Source of the DNA: Microbacterium arborescens
GTDB lineage: Bacteria > Actinomycetota > Actinomycetes > Actinomycetales > Microbacteriaceae
Assembly: GCF_030369635.1 (NCBI RefSeq)
Contig: NZ_CP128474.1
Location: 1,364,001-1,428,000, forward strand
DNA: 64,000 bases
Reading direction: 5' to 3'
The position numbers were made by a program, and so were the translations under genes. Below are positions 48,397-58,371 of the stretch, one piece after another. Each line of letters starts with the position of its first letter. Position 1 is the stretch's first letter. The notes below the pieces were generated by a model. It did no database searches and was not told the DNA's origin. It saw nothing but the letters and a program-made list of their open reading frames with translations.

Positions 48397-49560
48397 TCAT
48401 CGCAGGGCGAGCGGCAATACCGACAGTCCGACGATGAGTGGCGCGGCGATGAGCCCCCACAGGATGAAGCGCCGCCACGGGACGTCGACGCCGACCGCGT
48501 GCAAGCGTTCGTGCCAGAGCAGGGTCGCGAGCGAGGCCCACGGGGTGATGAGCGGCCCCGCGTTGACTCCGACGAGCAGTGCGCCGAGTCGCTCCGGCGT
48601 CCCCGCCGCCGACTCGAGCAGCAGGTAGGCGGGCAGGTTGTCGACGATGTTCGCCGCAACGAGGGCGGTGCCGGCCATGCGCCACAGCTCGAGCGGTCCG
48701 CCCGGCTCGCCCGCGATGACCGAGACGACCGCTGCCGATCCGAGCGACTCGAGCGCGGCCATAGCGGTGAACAGGCCCGCCGCGAACACGAGCAGCTGCC
48801 ACGGGACGAGCCGAGCCGTCAGTGCACGGGGTGACCGCCACGCGAAGAGGCCGACGAGGAGGATCGCGGCTATCGTCGCCGGGATCCACGGCTCTAGTCC
48901 GCTGACGAGGGCCGGCATGAGCGCGATGACGACGACGGATGCCGCAACCAGCTGCACCCGGTCGATCACGCGCGGCACGGGCGCGGGGTCGAAGCGGCCG
49001 ACGAGCGATCGCCGGTGGATCACGAACAGCAGGGCCACTGTCGCGAGAATCGCGACCGCCGCCGACGGCCCCATGCGGGCGACGAATGCGAGCGGTCCGC
49101 CCTCGGGAAGCCGGCCGAGCGCCAGCAGGTTCGTCAGGTTCGACACCGGCAGCACGAGCGACGCCGTGTTCGCCAGCCACACGGTCGTGAAAGCGAAGGG
49201 GAGCGGCGGAAGCCCGTTCGCGCGCGCGACTGCAACGACGACAGGCGTCAGCAGCACGGCGGTGGTGTCGAGCGACAGGAATGCGGTCGCGACGACCGCG
49301 AGCGCCACCACGAGGAGCCACAGCAGCGTGGTCCGCCCGCGCGAGGCGCGCGCGAGCCACCCGGCGGCCACGTCGAACACTCCAGCCTTCGCGGCGAGTT
49401 CCGTCACGATCGTGACGGCGACGACGAAAGCCAGGATCGGGGCGACACGCTCGGCGATTCCTACGAGATCGTCCGGGGGAAGCACGCCGAAGACCACCGC
49501 ACCCGCTGCCACCAGCAGCAGTGCGGCCCCGGCGATGGCGAGCTTCACGGCATCCATCAT
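48397..49560 (-). CDS. ArsB/SLC13-type permease
   Basis: 387 residues, about 10 spans. It belongs to the ion transporter superfamily including arsenite and citrate/dicarboxylate carriers. The [20 protein letters not shown] and [20 protein letters not shown] blocks are the conserved inner repeats, and [10 protein letters not shown] resembles the second repeat. Substrate unsettled; arsenite and anion roles are both possible. No ars genes are adjacent. ATG at 49560 or 49557. Convergent with alkD. Confidence 0.85.
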   Translation of the reverse strand: MMDAVKLAIAGAALLLVAAGAVVFGVLPPDDLVGIAERVAPILAFVVAVTIVTELAAKAGVFDVAAGWLARASRGRTTLLWLLVVALAVVATAFLSLDTTAVLLTPVVVAVARANGLPPLPFAFTTVWLANTASLVLPVSNLTNLLALGRLPEGGPLAFVARMGPSAAVAILATVALLFVIHRRSLVGRFDPAPVPRVIDRVQLVAASVVVIALMPALVSGLEPWIPATIAAILLVGLFAWRSPRALTARLVPWQLLVFAAGLFTAMAALESLGSAAVVSVIAGEPGGPLELWRMAGTALVAANIVDNLPAYLLLESAAGTPERLGALLVGVNAGPLITPWASLATLLWHERLHAVGVDVPWRRFILWGLIAAPLIVGLSVLPLALR

Positions 49561-49601
49561 GCGCCCTCGGAGCCCACCCCGAAGCCGCTGACGCCCACGA
49601 G

Positions 49602-49607
49602 TAGGAT
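49602..49607 (+). promoter_or_regulatory. Predicted -10 for the upstream reading frame of thrS
   Basis: TAGGAT with exactly 6 bases before the ATG at 49614. No good -35 is visible. Confidence 0.35.
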
Positions 49608-49613
49608 CGATGC

Positions 49614-49685
49614 ATGGAACGACGCCGGATCGGAGCCCGTGTGCTCACTCGCTTCGTCGCCGCCGGCCGAACGCTCTCGGCCTGA
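49614..49685 (+). CDS. Candidate 23-codon leader reading frame upstream of thrS
   Basis: Small Arg-rich frame beginning [10 protein letters not shown] and ending RTLSA, with two threonine codons. It would be leaderless from the TAGGAT box. A hairpin (GGCCGA 49665-49670 with TCGGCC 49677-49682) spans its last codons, and another (GGACGC 49693-49698 with GCGTCC 49704-49709) lies just after it. It could be an attenuation leader for thrS or an unrelated small frame; coding is unproven. Confidence 0.35.
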   Translation: MERRRIGARVLTRFVAAGRTLSA

Positions 49686-49718
49686 GCGGGCGGGACGCGG
49701 CGTGCGTCCGAAGCTGAG

Positions 49719-49724
49719 TAGCCT
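49719..49724 (+). promoter_or_regulatory. Predicted -10 of thrS
   Basis: TAGCCT; transcription would begin near 49731, giving a leader of about 25 bases that contains the GGAG ribosome-binding site. Confidence 0.4.
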
Positions 49725-49755
49725 TGATCCGAGCCACCCATCTGGAGATGTTCCC

Positions 49756-51792
49756 TTGACTGACGTCGTTTCCCCGTCGGACGTGTCGTACCCCGCCGAC
49801 GGCTTCGCCCTTTTCCCCGATCGCTCCGTCGTCGCCCTGCGCGTGAACGGCGACCTGAAAGACCTCGCGACGGTCGTGGCCGAGACGGATGCCGTCGAGC
49901 CGGTCACCGTGTCGAGCCCCGACGGCCTCGCGATCCTCCGCCATTCGACCGCGCACGTGCTGGCGCAGGCTGTCCAGCGCATCCGGCCGCAGTCGAACCT
50001 CGGCATCGGCCCGCCCATCGAGGACGGCTTCTACTACGACTTCGGCGTCGACGAGCCTTTCACTCCCGAGGACCTCAAGTCGATCAAGAAGGAGATGGAG
50101 CGGATCGTCCGCGAGAACCAGCGGTTCGTCCGCCGGGTCGTCACCGCGGACGAGGCCCGCGCCGAGCTGGCCGACGAGCCGTTCAAGCTCGAGCTCGTCG
50201 ACCTCGCGGGCGGGCCCGGATCGGGCGCTGACGCAGCCGAGGGGGCTTCGGCCGAGATCGGCGCCGGTGAGCTGACGATCTACGACAACGTCACCCGCGA
50301 CGGCGTGACCGCGTGGAAGGACCTGTGCCGCGGACCCCACGTGCCCGGTACCCGCATGGTCGGCAACGGCTGGGACCTGACTCGGGTGGCCGCCGCCTAC
50401 TGGCGCGGAAGCGAGAAGAACCCGCAGCTGCAGCGCATCTACGGCACCGCGTGGCCCTCGAAGGACGAGCTGCGCGCGTACCAGGAGCGCCTGGCCGAGG
50501 CGGCGCGGCGCGACCACCGCAAGCTCGGCGTCGAGCTCGACCTGTTCTCGTTCCCCGATGAGATCGGGCCCGGCCTGTCGGTGTTCCACCCCAAGGGCGG
50601 CATCATCCGGTACGAGATCGAGCGCTACATGCGCGAGCAGCTGCTCGCGAACGACTACGAGGTCGTCAACACCCCGCACATCACCAAGGGCGACCTGTTC
50701 ATGACGAGCGGGCATCTGCAGTGGTACGCCGACGGCATGTACCCGCCCATGAAGCTCGACGAGATCGTCGACGCCGAGGGCAACGTGACCCGGCAGGGGC
50801 AGGAGTACTACCTCAAGCCCATGAACTGCCCCTTCCACAACCTGATCTTCCGATCGCGCGGTCGCAGCTACCGTGAGCTGCCCCTGCGCCTGAGCGAGTT
50901 CGGTTCGGTCTACCGCTACGAGAAGAGCGGCACCCTCTCGGGGCTCACCCGGGTGCGGGGCATGACCCAGGACGACACCCACATCTACGTCACGCCCGAC
51001 CAGGTCGAGGACGAGCTCGTCCGCAGCCTGGAGTTCGTGCTGCAGACCCTGCGCGACTACGGGCTGAACGACTTCTACCTCGAGCTGTCGACGAAGGAGG
51101 AGGGCAACCCGAAGTTCATCGGCGACGACGCCCTCTGGCAGCAGGCGACCGAGACGCTGCGCCGGGTCGCCGAGGGATCGGGGCTGGAGCTCGTTCCCGA
51201 TCCCGGCGGAGCTGCGTTCTACGGACCGAAGATCTCGGTCCAGGCCCGCGATGCGATCGGCCGCACCTGGCAGATGTCGACCATCCAGCTCGACTTCAAC
51301 CAGCCTGAGCGGTTCGAGCTGGAGTACACGGGTCCCGACGGCGAGAAGCACCGCCCCGTGATGATCCACCGCGCACTGTTCGGGTCGATCGAACGGTTCT
51401 TCGCGATCCTCCTCGAGCACTACGCCGGTGCGTTCCCGGTCTGGCTCGCGCCGGTACAGGTCGTGGCCATCCCCGTCGCCGACGACTACGCGCCGTACCT
51501 GCAGGAGATCGTCTCTCGTCTGCGCAAGGCCGGAGTCCGCGCCGAGCTCGATCGCTCCGACGACCGGATGCAGAAGAAGATCCGCACCCACACCACCCAG
51601 AAGGTGCCGCTGCAGCTCATCGCCGGCGAGCAGGACCGCGCCGGCGGCACGGTGTCGTTCCGCTTCCGCGACGGGTCGCAGACCAACGGTGTGCCCGTCG
51701 ACCAGGCCGTGGAGCGCATCCTCGCGGCTATCGCGAACCGCACCCTGGTCGACACCGCAGAGCACCTCACCACTGCGGAGCAGCTCGCGTGA
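49756..51792 (+). CDS. thrS: Threonyl-tRNA synthetase
   Basis: Class II synthetase charging tRNA-Thr; 678 residues, full length. It has TGS (about 1-80) and SAD editing domains ([14 protein letters not shown] is the editing HxxxH region; the remaining editing block is near 210). The class II motifs are in the catalytic core. Motif 2 is [38 protein letters not shown]. The zinc site includes KPMNCPFH. The anticodon-binding domain ends the protein. A TTG start was chosen because GGAG lies 8 bases upstream and the next Met would truncate the TGS domain. Its stop overlaps the HIT start (GTGA). Confidence 0.95.
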   Translation: MTDVVSPSDVSYPADGFALFPDRSVVALRVNGDLKDLATVVAETDAVEPVTVSSPDGLAILRHSTAHVLAQAVQRIRPQSNLGIGPPIEDGFYYDFGVDEPFTPEDLKSIKKEMERIVRENQRFVRRVVTADEARAELADEPFKLELVDLAGGPGSGADAAEGASAEIGAGELTIYDNVTRDGVTAWKDLCRGPHVPGTRMVGNGWDLTRVAAAYWRGSEKNPQLQRIYGTAWPSKDELRAYQERLAEAARRDHRKLGVELDLFSFPDEIGPGLSVFHPKGGIIRYEIERYMREQLLANDYEVVNTPHITKGDLFMTSGHLQWYADGMYPPMKLDEIVDAEGNVTRQGQEYYLKPMNCPFHNLIFRSRGRSYRELPLRLSEFGSVYRYEKSGTLSGLTRVRGMTQDDTHIYVTPDQVEDELVRSLEFVLQTLRDYGLNDFYLELSTKEEGNPKFIGDDALWQQATETLRRVAEGSGLELVPDPGGAAFYGPKISVQARDAIGRTWQMSTIQLDFNQPERFELEYTGPDGEKHRPVMIHRALFGSIERFFAILLEHYAGAFPVWLAPVQVVAIPVADDYAPYLQEIVSRLRKAGVRAELDRSDDRMQKKIRTHTTQKVPLQLIAGEQDRAGGTVSFRFRDGSQTNGVPVDQAVERILAAIANRTLVDTAEHLTTAEQLA

Positions 51793-52346
51793 CCGGTTCG
51801 TCGGACACCCCGCGCCCGGTCGAGGACGCCGCGCACCTGGCCGGGGTGCCCGACGAGTTCCAGCGACTGTGGACCCCGCACCGGATGGCGTACATCCAGG
51901 CGGGGCCCGAGCCGCTTCGCGACGAGTGCCCGTTCTGCGCGGCTCCCGGCAAGTCGGATGCCGACGGTCTCATCGTCGCGCGGGGGCGCACGGCCTATGT
52001 GCTGCTGAATCTCTTCCCGTACAACTCCGGCCACCTGCTCGTCTGCCCGTACCGGCACATTCCGACGTACGACCTCGCGACGCCCGAGGAGGTGGCCGAG
52101 ATCGGCGAGCTGACCCAAACAGCGATGCGCGTCCTGCGCGAGGTGTCGCGGTGCGACGGCTTCAACCTCGGGATGAACCAGGGTGCGGTCGCGGGTGCGG
52201 GTGTCGACGGGCACCTTCACCAGCACGTCGTGCCCCGGTGGGCGACCGACGCCAACTTCTTCCCGATCATCGCGAGGACGAAGGCGCTGCCGCAGCTGCT
52301 CGGCGAGGTTCGAGAGGCCGTCGCGACCGCCTGGCCGACGGACTGA
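51789..52346 (+). CDS. HIT domain nucleotide hydrolase/transferase
   Basis: 185 residues. The histidine triad is HLHQHVV near residue 140. An upstream CPFC (about 47-50) could bind zinc with [12 protein letters not shown] downstream. The [18 protein letters not shown] block is typical of the diadenosine-tetraphosphate phosphorylase-like actinobacterial group, so it may act on Ap4A-type dinucleotides. GTG start overlapping thrS; next to thrS in many actinobacteria, consistent with clearing synthetase by-products (inference). Confidence 0.92.
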   Translation: MTGSSDTPRPVEDAAHLAGVPDEFQRLWTPHRMAYIQAGPEPLRDECPFCAAPGKSDADGLIVARGRTAYVLLNLFPYNSGHLLVCPYRHIPTYDLATPEEVAEIGELTQTAMRVLREVSRCDGFNLGMNQGAVAGAGVDGHLHQHVVPRWATDANFFPIIARTKALPQLLGEVREAVATAWPTD

Positions 52347-52435
52347 CAGCTCGTACCGAGATCTGCCCCGAGAGCGCAAGCCCCGGCGCGGGATGACGCG
52401 CTGCCGATAGCCTGACGGCTCACCGAGGAGGCTCC

Positions 52436-53023
52436 ATGTCTATCAACGCTCGTCCGCGCACCGTCATTCTGACTGTGTCGGCCCTGGTCGGGGCGATCGC
52501 CCTGGCCGGCTGCACCCCCGCAGCCGACGACGCCTCTTCAGCTCCCGGGCCGACTCCCACGGTCTCGGCGTCGGGGCCGAGCGCTGCCGAGACGCCTGGC
52601 GCCGGCGATGATGCGACGGTGGACGGCGACGTCCTCGCCGAGCGCGACGCCTTCATCGACTCCCAGCAACAGCCGGTGGGGCAGCCCACCCTGACAGCGA
52701 AGACACCGGCCCAGCAGGAGCTCGTCGCACAGCGGCGCGCGCATCTCGAGGCCAACGGCGGACAGTGGTCGGAACAGGCCGAGACCGTGACCCTCGCCCT
52801 GGGGCTCGACGCGTGCGAGACGTCGATCCTCAACGGTCACGAGATCGACGTGTCCTCGTTCCGCACGCACGTCGTGACGTCGCCGCTCATCCAGAGCCTC
52901 GCCGTCGACGACGCCTCCCGCGAGGGCGCCGTGAGCATCATGGTGTTCGGTACGCGATTCCTCTGCCCCGACGACGCTTCGCAGTGGGAGCAGGCATGGA
53001 CCGAGGCCGGGGGAGACTACTGA
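52436..53023 (+). CDS. Predicted lipoprotein of unknown function
   Basis: 195 residues. The type II signal peptide (residues 1-25) ends in a lipobox LAGC with Cys26 as the lipidation site. A low-complexity Ala/Ser/Pro/Thr linker (27-65) follows. The C-terminal ~130 residues form a small domain with two cysteines (GLDACETSIL and RFLCPDD), a possible disulfide. No enzyme signature. GGAGG lies 5 bases before the ATG. Convergent with pdxY, 6 bases apart. Confidence 0.85.
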   Translation: MSINARPRTVILTVSALVGAIALAGCTPAADDASSAPGPTPTVSASGPSAAETPGAGDDATVDGDVLAERDAFIDSQQQPVGQPTLTAKTPAQQELVAQRRAHLEANGGQWSEQAETVTLALGLDACETSILNGHEIDVSSFRTHVVTSPLIQSLAVDDASREGAVSIMVFGTRFLCPDDASQWEQAWTEAGGDY

Positions 53024-53029
53024 GCCCGC

Positions 53030-53881
53030 TCAGCGCACCTGCTCGACGGTGAACTGCATGCGCGGGTGAGCGTACGCCTCCTGGCTCTCGACGAGCTGGA
53101 GCTCGCGCTCGCCCGACTCATGCGTGCGCGTGAGCAGGTCGAAGACGCTCGAGGTGGTGCGCGCGAGCGCCTCGGCCGCCGAGCCGGTGCTGCGGTAGTG
53201 GGCGGTGAACAGGGCGGCGGTGACGTCGCCGGAGCCGTTCGCCTTCATGGGGATGTGGGGCGTGCGGACGATCCAGGCTCCGGCGTCATCGGCCGCGAGC
53301 ATCTCGATCGTGCCCTCGGGGCGTTCCGGGCGCTCCACGCTCGTGACGAGCACCGTGCGCGGTCCCATCGCGCGGGCGGCGTCGACGGAGGCGAGCGTCG
53401 AGTCGAGGTCGCTCGGGTCGGTCTCGGTCAGGAAACCGAGCTCGAACTGGTTCGGTGTGATGATGTCGGCCGCCGGCACGACGCGCTCGCGCAGCAGCAC
53501 GGGGATGGCCGGCGCCACGAAGCACCCCGACTTCGCGTTGCCCATGACGGGGTCGCACGCGTAGACGGCATCCGGGTTCGCCGCCTTGACGCGCGCGACG
53601 GTGTCGAGGATGACATCGGCGATGCCCTCTCCGCCCTGGTAGCCCGAGAGGACGACGTCGATCTGCGGAAAAGCCCCGCGATCCTCGACGCCCGCGATGA
53701 CGGCCCGGACGTCGTCGGGGCTGATCATCGGGCCGCCCCAGGCGCCGTAGCCGGTGTGGTTGGAGAAGTTCACCGTGTAGACCGGCATCACCTCCACGCC
53801 GATGCGCTGCAGGGGGAACACCGCCGCGGAGTTGCCGACGTGTCCGTATGCGACGGCCGACTGGATCGAGAGCACCTTCAT
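53030..53881 (-). CDS. pdxY: Pyridoxal kinase
   Basis: Ribokinase-fold enzyme phosphorylating pyridoxal in B6 salvage; 283 residues, as E. coli PdxY. The N-terminus LSIQSAVAYGHVGNSAAVFPLQRIGVEV is diagnostic. ACDPVMGN and ITPNQFELGFLT are family motifs, and the anion hole/catalytic Asp lies in MKANGSGDVTAALF. It follows the MocR regulator on the same strand with 4 bases between, so it is co-transcribed with the regulator. Confidence 0.95.
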   Translation of the reverse strand: MKVLSIQSAVAYGHVGNSAAVFPLQRIGVEVMPVYTVNFSNHTGYGAWGGPMISPDDVRAVIAGVEDRGAFPQIDVVLSGYQGGEGIADVILDTVARVKAANPDAVYACDPVMGNAKSGCFVAPAIPVLLRERVVPAADIITPNQFELGFLTETDPSDLDSTLASVDAARAMGPRTVLVTSVERPERPEGTIEMLAADDAGAWIVRTPHIPMKANGSGDVTAALFTAHYRSTGSAAEALARTTSSVFDLLTRTHESGERELQLVESQEAYAHPRMQFTVEQVR

Positions 53882-53885
53882 GGGG

Positions 53886-55214
53886 TCATGCCTTTCGAGA
53901 GGGGAGGGCGGATGCGACGAGGTCCTGCACGAGGAGCGCGGCGTCGGCGTCGTTCAGATCGTGGACGGTGAGGCGCAGGTGGCGCGACGGCGCGTCGTCG
54001 GCCAGCCGGAACTCGTCGCCGGTGCGGGCGAGCCACCCCCGACGCATGAGTGCGTCGGCGACGGAGCGGGCGGTACCGGGCACTTCGACCCAGAGGCTGA
54101 GCCCGTCACCCGGTGCACACGGCAGCCCTGAGCGTGTGAGCTCGGCGGCGAAGGTGGAGTTGCGGTCGGCGTAGTGCGCGCGTGCCGCCGCAATGGTGGC
54201 CACTGCGGTCGCATCGGACACGAGGGCATGGGTGAGGCGCTGCAGCAGGTGGCTGACCCAGGTGGTGCCCGAGCCGAGACGGAGTGCCAGACGCTCGGCC
54301 GTCGTGGGATCGGATGCCGTCACCGCGAGGCACATGTCGGGCCCGAGGAATTTCGACACCGAGCGCACGCGAGCCCACCGCTCGTGGCGCTCGCCGATGA
54401 TCGAACGGTAGGGCTGGGTCGACAGGAGCGAGAAGTGGTCGTCTTCGATCACGAGGACGTACGGGTGGTCGCTCAGGACCTCGCGCAGGGCTGCGGCGCG
54501 TTCGGCCGACAGGCTCGACCCCGTGGGGTTCTGCGCCCGCGGGGTGATGACGACGGCCCGAGCACCCGCGTGGAGCGCTGCTCGCAGCCCGTCGACCGTC
54601 ATCCCCTCGTCATCGACGGGAACCGGGATCGCCCGGTAGCCCGCAAGCCGGACCGTGTGGATGCTCGCGAGGAAGCACGGGTCTTCGAGGGCGACGGCGT
54701 CGTCGCGGGTGAGCGCCTGCGCGAGAAGCCGTTCGACGGCGTCGACGGCACCACCGGTGACGGTGAGGTGGATGTCGGCCTCGGCCGGTGAGCCGGCGGC
54801 GAACCACCGTTTCGCCCAGGCCGCGAGACCCTCGTCGATGACCGGCTCGCCGTACAGGACGGGGCGGCCGGCGACCCGGCCGAGCACCCGGCTCGGGTCG
54901 GGGATGAGTGCGGGGTCCGGGTTGCCCGACCCGACGTCGCGCAGCACCGTGTCGGCGGCGACGCCCTCGGCGGCGACGGGGGAGACCTCGGTGATGCGCG
55001 TTCCGCCGCGGCCGCGGGCCACGACGATCCCGGCCTGAGCGAGCAGGCGGTAGGCGGCGACGACGGTGTTGCGGTTCACGCCGAGCTGTTCGGCGAGCGT
55101 GCGTACGGGCGGCAGGGCGTCATCGGAGCGCAGGGCGCCGCGCTCGAGCAGCATCCGGACACTGTCGGCGATCTCGCCCGCCGTGCGTCCGGTGATCGTG
55201 TCGCGGGAAGTCAT
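53886..55214 (-). CDS. MocR-type GntR/aminotransferase regulator of vitamin B6 genes
   Basis: 442 residues. An N-terminal GntR winged helix ([35 protein letters not shown], about 31-66) is fused to a type I aminotransferase domain. PLP residues are present: N229 in QNPTG, D258 in IEDDH and the Schiff-base lysine K288 in VSKFLG. PdxR-like members sense PLP and activate pdxST. Divergent from pdxS with 87 bases between, and upstream of pdxY, so it probably controls both. TAAGAT lies 7 bases before its ATG. Confidence 0.92.
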   Translation of the reverse strand: MTSRDTITGRTAGEIADSVRMLLERGALRSDDALPPVRTLAEQLGVNRNTVVAAYRLLAQAGIVVARGRGGTRITEVSPVAAEGVAADTVLRDVGSGNPDPALIPDPSRVLGRVAGRPVLYGEPVIDEGLAAWAKRWFAAGSPAEADIHLTVTGGAVDAVERLLAQALTRDDAVALEDPCFLASIHTVRLAGYRAIPVPVDDEGMTVDGLRAALHAGARAVVITPRAQNPTGSSLSAERAAALREVLSDHPYVLVIEDDHFSLLSTQPYRSIIGERHERWARVRSVSKFLGPDMCLAVTASDPTTAERLALRLGSGTTWVSHLLQRLTHALVSDATAVATIAAARAHYADRNSTFAAELTRSGLPCAPGDGLSLWVEVPGTARSVADALMRRGWLARTGDEFRLADDAPSRHLRLTVHDLNDADAALLVQDLVASALPSRKA

Positions 55215-55247
55215 CGAGACGATCTTATGTCGGATGCCATGCTACTT

Positions 55248-55263
55248 TTTGGCCTAGGCCGAA
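55248..55263. promoter_or_regulatory. Palindrome between the MocR gene and pdxS
   Basis: Perfect GGCCTAGGCC (55251-55260), extended to TT..AA on each side after one mismatch. It lies midway between the divergent genes and is the best candidate site for the MocR protein. Confidence 0.45.
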
Positions 55264-55301
55264 GATCAATCATCAGGAAGCGGCCGGATCGGAGCTCCAT
55301 C

Positions 55302-56198
55302 GTGTCGAACGACCAGACCGTCACCGGATCCGCGCGCGTCAAGCGCGGCCTCGCCGAGATGCTCAAAGGTGGTGTGATCATGGATGTCGTCACGGCCGAT
55401 CAGGCGCGCATCGCCGAGGATGCCGGCGCGGTCGCCGTCATGGCGCTCGAGCGCGTTCCCGCCGACATCCGCGCTCAGGGCGGCGTCGCGCGCATGAGCG
55501 ACCCCGATCTGATCGACGAGATCATCGCGTCGGTGTCGATCCCCGTGATGGCGAAGGCCCGCATCGGGCACTTCGTCGAAGCGCGCGTGCTGCAGGAGCT
55601 GGGGGTGGACTACATCGACGAGTCCGAGGTGCTGTCGCCCGCGGACTACGCGCACCACATCGACAAGTGGGGCTTCACCGTCCCGTTCGTCTGCGGTGCC
55701 ACCAACCTCGGCGAGGCGCTGCGCCGCATCACCGAGGGCGCCGCCATGATCCGCTCAAAGGGTGAGGCCGGCACGGGCGACGTCTCGGAGGCGACGCGTC
55801 ACATCCGCACGATCACCGCCGAGATCCGTGCCTTGCAAGCCAAGAGCCCCGACGAGCTGTACGTCGCGGCCAAGGAGCTCCAGGCGCCGTACGACCTCGT
55901 CGCCGAGGTGGCCGACACCGGCGCGCTGCCCGTCGTCCTCTTCACCGCGGGCGGCGTCGCCACACCCGCCGACGCGGCGATGATGATGCAGCTCGGTGCC
56001 GACGGCGTCTTCGTCGGTTCGGGGATCTTCAAGTCGGGCGACCCGGCTCGCCGCGCGGCAGCCATCGTCAAGGCGACCACCTTCCACGACGACGCCGCCA
56101 TCGTCGCCGAGGCATCGCGCGGCCTGGGCGAGGCGATGGTCGGCATCAACGTCTCGGACCTCCCCGCCCCGCACCGGCTCGCAGACCGCGGCTGGTGA
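55302..56198 (+). CDS. pdxS: Pyridoxal 5'-phosphate synthase, synthase subunit PdxS
   Basis: Makes PLP from ribose 5-phosphate, glyceraldehyde 3-phosphate and ammonia from PdxT; forms a dodecamer. 298 residues. Catalytic residues are D28 (VIMDVVT) and K85 (MAKARIGH). [28 protein letters not shown] carries the second lysine and phosphate loop. Start at GTG 55302: GGAG lies 7 bases upstream and the protein then matches the usual length. An ATG at 55227 would add residues from the regulatory region. 4 bases before pdxT. Confidence 0.96.
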   Translation: MSNDQTVTGSARVKRGLAEMLKGGVIMDVVTADQARIAEDAGAVAVMALERVPADIRAQGGVARMSDPDLIDEIIASVSIPVMAKARIGHFVEARVLQELGVDYIDESEVLSPADYAHHIDKWGFTVPFVCGATNLGEALRRITEGAAMIRSKGEAGTGDVSEATRHIRTITAEIRALQAKSPDELYVAAKELQAPYDLVAEVADTGALPVVLFTAGGVATPADAAMMMQLGADGVFVGSGIFKSGDPARRAAAIVKATTFHDDAAIVAEASRGLGEAMVGINVSDLPAPHRLADRGW

Positions 56199-56202
56199 GC
56201 CG

Positions 56203-56826
56203 GTGAGCGAGGGGCTGCCGCCGCGCGTCGGCGTCCTGGCGTTGCAGGGGGACGTGCGCGAGCACGTGCGCATGCTCCGCGAACTCGGTGCGACGGCATC
56301 CCTCGTCCGGCGGCCGGGCGACCTCGAGGGGGTGGACGGTCTCGTCCTGCCGGGCGGCGAATCCAGCGTCATCGACAAGCTCGCCCGCGCGTTCGGGATG
56401 CAGCAGCCCATCCGCGACGCGATCGCGGCCGGAATGCCCGTCTACGGCACGTGCGCCGGGATGATCCTGCTCGCCGATCGGCTCGACGGAGCCATCGCGG
56501 GCCAGGAGACGTTCGGGGGTCTCGACGTCACGGTGCGGCGCAACGCCTTCGGCGGCCAGGCCGAGTCGTTCGAGACGGCGCTCGCCGTCGCCGGTGACGA
56601 CGACGGATGGGACGTTCCGGTCGAGGCGGCCTTCATCCGTGCGCCGCTCATCGTCGAGGCGGGGGCAGGGGTCAGAGTCCTCGCGACGCTGCCTGATGGC
56701 GGGGTCGTCGCCGTCGAGCAGGGGCGCCTGCTCGCGACCGCGTTCCATCCGGAGGTCTCGGGCGAGCGCCGATTCCATGAGAGGTTCCTCGCGCACGTCC
56801 GTGAGGCGCGCGCATCCGCCCGGTAA
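56203..56826 (+). CDS. pdxT: Pyridoxal 5'-phosphate synthase glutaminase subunit PdxT
   Basis: Class I glutaminase that feeds ammonia to PdxS; 207 residues. The nucleophile is C84 in YGTCAGMI; H182 and E184 in FHPEVSG complete the triad. [12 protein letters not shown] and [12 protein letters not shown] are the glutamine-binding motifs. GTG start 4 bases after the pdxS stop. Confidence 0.96.
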   Translation: MSEGLPPRVGVLALQGDVREHVRMLRELGATASLVRRPGDLEGVDGLVLPGGESSVIDKLARAFGMQQPIRDAIAAGMPVYGTCAGMILLADRLDGAIAGQETFGGLDVTVRRNAFGGQAESFETALAVAGDDDGWDVPVEAAFIRAPLIVEAGAGVRVLATLPDGGVVAVEQGRLLATAFHPEVSGERRFHERFLAHVREARASAR

Positions 56827-56836
56827 GATCGAGCGC

Positions 56837-57598
56837 ATGTCCGGTCACTCCAAATGGGCCACGACCAAGCACAAGAAAGCCGTCGTCGACGCGCGCCGTG
56901 CCAAGTCGTGGGCCAAGCTCATCAAGAACATCGAGGTCGCAGCCAAGCTCGGCGGCCCCGATCTGCAGGGCAACCCCACGCTCTTCGACGCCGTCCTGAA
57001 GGCCAAGAAGACCTCGGTCCCCAAAGACAACATCGATCGCGCGATCAAGCGCGGCGCGGGTATCGGCGGCGAGGCCGTCGAGTACTCCTCGATCATGTAC
57101 GAGGGGTACGGGCCCAACGGCGTGGCGTTCCTCATCGAGTGTCTGACCGACAACAAGAACCGGGCGGCGGCCGAGGTGCGCACCGCCCTCAGCCGCAACG
57201 GCGGCACGCTCGCCGACCCGGGCAGCGTCGCCTACAACTTCAGCCGCAAGGGTGTCATCGTGGTCCCCTCCGAGGGCACCACCGAAGACGACGTCATGCT
57301 CGCGGTGCTCGAGGCTGGAGCCGAAGAGGTCGAGCCGCACGGCGACGGGTTCGGCGTCATCACCGAGGCCTCCGACCTCGTGTCGGTGCGCACCGCTCTG
57401 CAGGACGCCGGCATCGAGTACGACTCGGCCGACGTCGAGTTCGTCCCCTCGCTCAAGGTGGAGGTCGACGCCGACACCGCCCGCAAGGTGTTCCGTCTCA
57501 TCGACGCCCTCGAAGACAGCGACGACGTGCAGAACGTCTACACGAACTTCGACCTCACGCCCGAGGTACAGGCCGAACTCGAGAACGACGACGAGTAA
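56837..57598 (+). CDS. yebC: YebC/PmpR family regulator or translation factor
   Basis: 253 residues, the usual length. Begins with the signature [21 protein letters not shown], followed by GGPDLQGNP and the [22 protein letters not shown] block. Members bind DNA in some species; more recently a YebC paralogue has been linked to relieving ribosome stalling at prolines. TAAGAT lies 7 bases before the ATG, so a leaderless mRNA is likely. Sits between pdxT and ruvC, as in many actinobacteria. Confidence 0.95.
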   Translation: MSGHSKWATTKHKKAVVDARRAKSWAKLIKNIEVAAKLGGPDLQGNPTLFDAVLKAKKTSVPKDNIDRAIKRGAGIGGEAVEYSSIMYEGYGPNGVAFLIECLTDNKNRAAAEVRTALSRNGGTLADPGSVAYNFSRKGVIVVPSEGTTEDDVMLAVLEAGAEEVEPHGDGFGVITEASDLVSVRTALQDAGIEYDSADVEFVPSLKVEVDADTARKVFRLIDALEDSDDVQNVYTNFDLTPEVQAELENDDE

Positions 57599-57603
57599 AA
57601 GGC

Positions 57604-57668
57604 CCGGTATCCGTCGCAGTTCCCGGTGTCGAGCGCAGTTTCTTCTGCGCCGGATGCCGGGAACTGCG
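57604..57668. repeat. Nested inverted repeat between yebC and ruvC
   Basis: Twelve-base perfect arms CGCAGTTCCCGG (57615-57626) and CCGGGAACTGCG (57657-57668). Inside is a GCGCAG/CTGCGC hairpin with a TTTCTT loop (57633-57650). An alternative CCGGTATCCG (57604-57613) pairs 9/10 with 57651-57660. It may be a yebC terminator or a small palindromic element. Confidence 0.55.
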
Positions 57669-57710
57669 CGTTTCGCGGGTTGTCGGCGCGCTGCCCGGCC
57701 GCGGCGGACG

Positions 57711-57716
57711 TAGCGT
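57711..57716 (+). promoter_or_regulatory. Leaderless -10 box of ruvC
   Basis: TAGCGT followed by exactly 6 bases and the GTG at 57723. Confidence 0.45.
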
Positions 57717-57722
57717 GGGGGA

Positions 57723-58292
57723 GTGACTTCTCTGCGCGTCCTCGGTGTCGATCCCGGGCTCACCCGATGCGGTGTCGGCGTCGTCGACGTCGCCCGCGAT
57801 CGATCCGCCGCGCTCGTGCATGTCGGGGTCGTGCGCTCGGCCGTCGACCTGCCGATCGAACGCCGACTCGCCACGATCGCCGCGGGACTGCGTGAGGTGA
57901 TCGCCGAGCACCGGCCCCACGTCGTCGCCGTCGAGCGCGTCTTCGCCCAGCACAACCGGACCAGCGTGATGGGCACGGCGCAGGCGAGCGGCATAGCGCT
58001 GCTCGTCGCTGCCGAGAGCGGCCTCGACGCCGCGACTCATACGCCCTCCGAGGTCAAGGCGGCGATCACCGGCTACGGTTCCGCGGAGAAGCTTCAGGTG
58101 CAGACGATGGTCGCCCGAGTGCTGCGGCTCGACTCTCTCCCGCAGCCCGCGGATGCCGCTGACGCTCTCGCGCTCGCGATCTGCCATGCCTGGCGCCGCG
58201 GGCCGGCCGGTCCCGCGACCGCCTCGGGGGGCGCTGCACTCACCCCGGCCCAGCGCGCCTGGGCCGACGCCGAGCGCCTCTCGCGGCGCTGA
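57723..58292 (+). CDS. ruvC: Holliday junction resolvase RuvC
   Basis: Dimeric endonuclease resolving Holliday junctions with RuvAB; 189 residues. RNase H fold: Asp in VLGVDPGLTRCGVGVVD, Glu in VAVERVFAQHN, and Asp pair in DAADALALAICH. GYGSAEKLQVQ is the conserved DNA-binding loop. GTG start behind its own promoter; ruvA lies 79 bases downstream with a separate promoter. Confidence 0.96.
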   Translation: MTSLRVLGVDPGLTRCGVGVVDVARDRSAALVHVGVVRSAVDLPIERRLATIAAGLREVIAEHRPHVVAVERVFAQHNRTSVMGTAQASGIALLVAAESGLDAATHTPSEVKAAITGYGSAEKLQVQTMVARVLRLDSLPQPADAADALALAICHAWRRGPAGPATASGGAALTPAQRAWADAERLSRR

Positions 58293-58334
58293 CGCGCTCG
58301 CCCGCAGCGCCGCGCGGCGCGCGGTGCGTGTCGC

Positions 58335-58350
58335 TCGAACATACCTGCGA
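58335..58350 (+). promoter_or_regulatory. Candidate LexA (SOS) box upstream of ruvA
   Basis: TCGAAC, 4 bases, CTGCGA: matches 10 of 12 positions of the actinobacterial SOS consensus TCGAAC-N4-GTTCGA. It overlaps the -35 region of the ruvA promoter, so LexA would repress ruvAB. Confidence 0.6.
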
Positions 58351-58359
58351 AGCGACGCC

Positions 58360-58365
58360 TAGGCT
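58360..58365 (+). promoter_or_regulatory. Leaderless -10 box of ruvA
   Basis: TAGGCT followed by exactly 6 bases and the ATG at 58372. Confidence 0.5.
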
Positions 58366-58371
58366 CGGATC

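Noticed and set aside
49561..49755. T-box riboswitch upstream of thrS
   Set aside because: No specifier loop, T-box bulge or terminator/antiterminator pair could be found; the gap is also too short.
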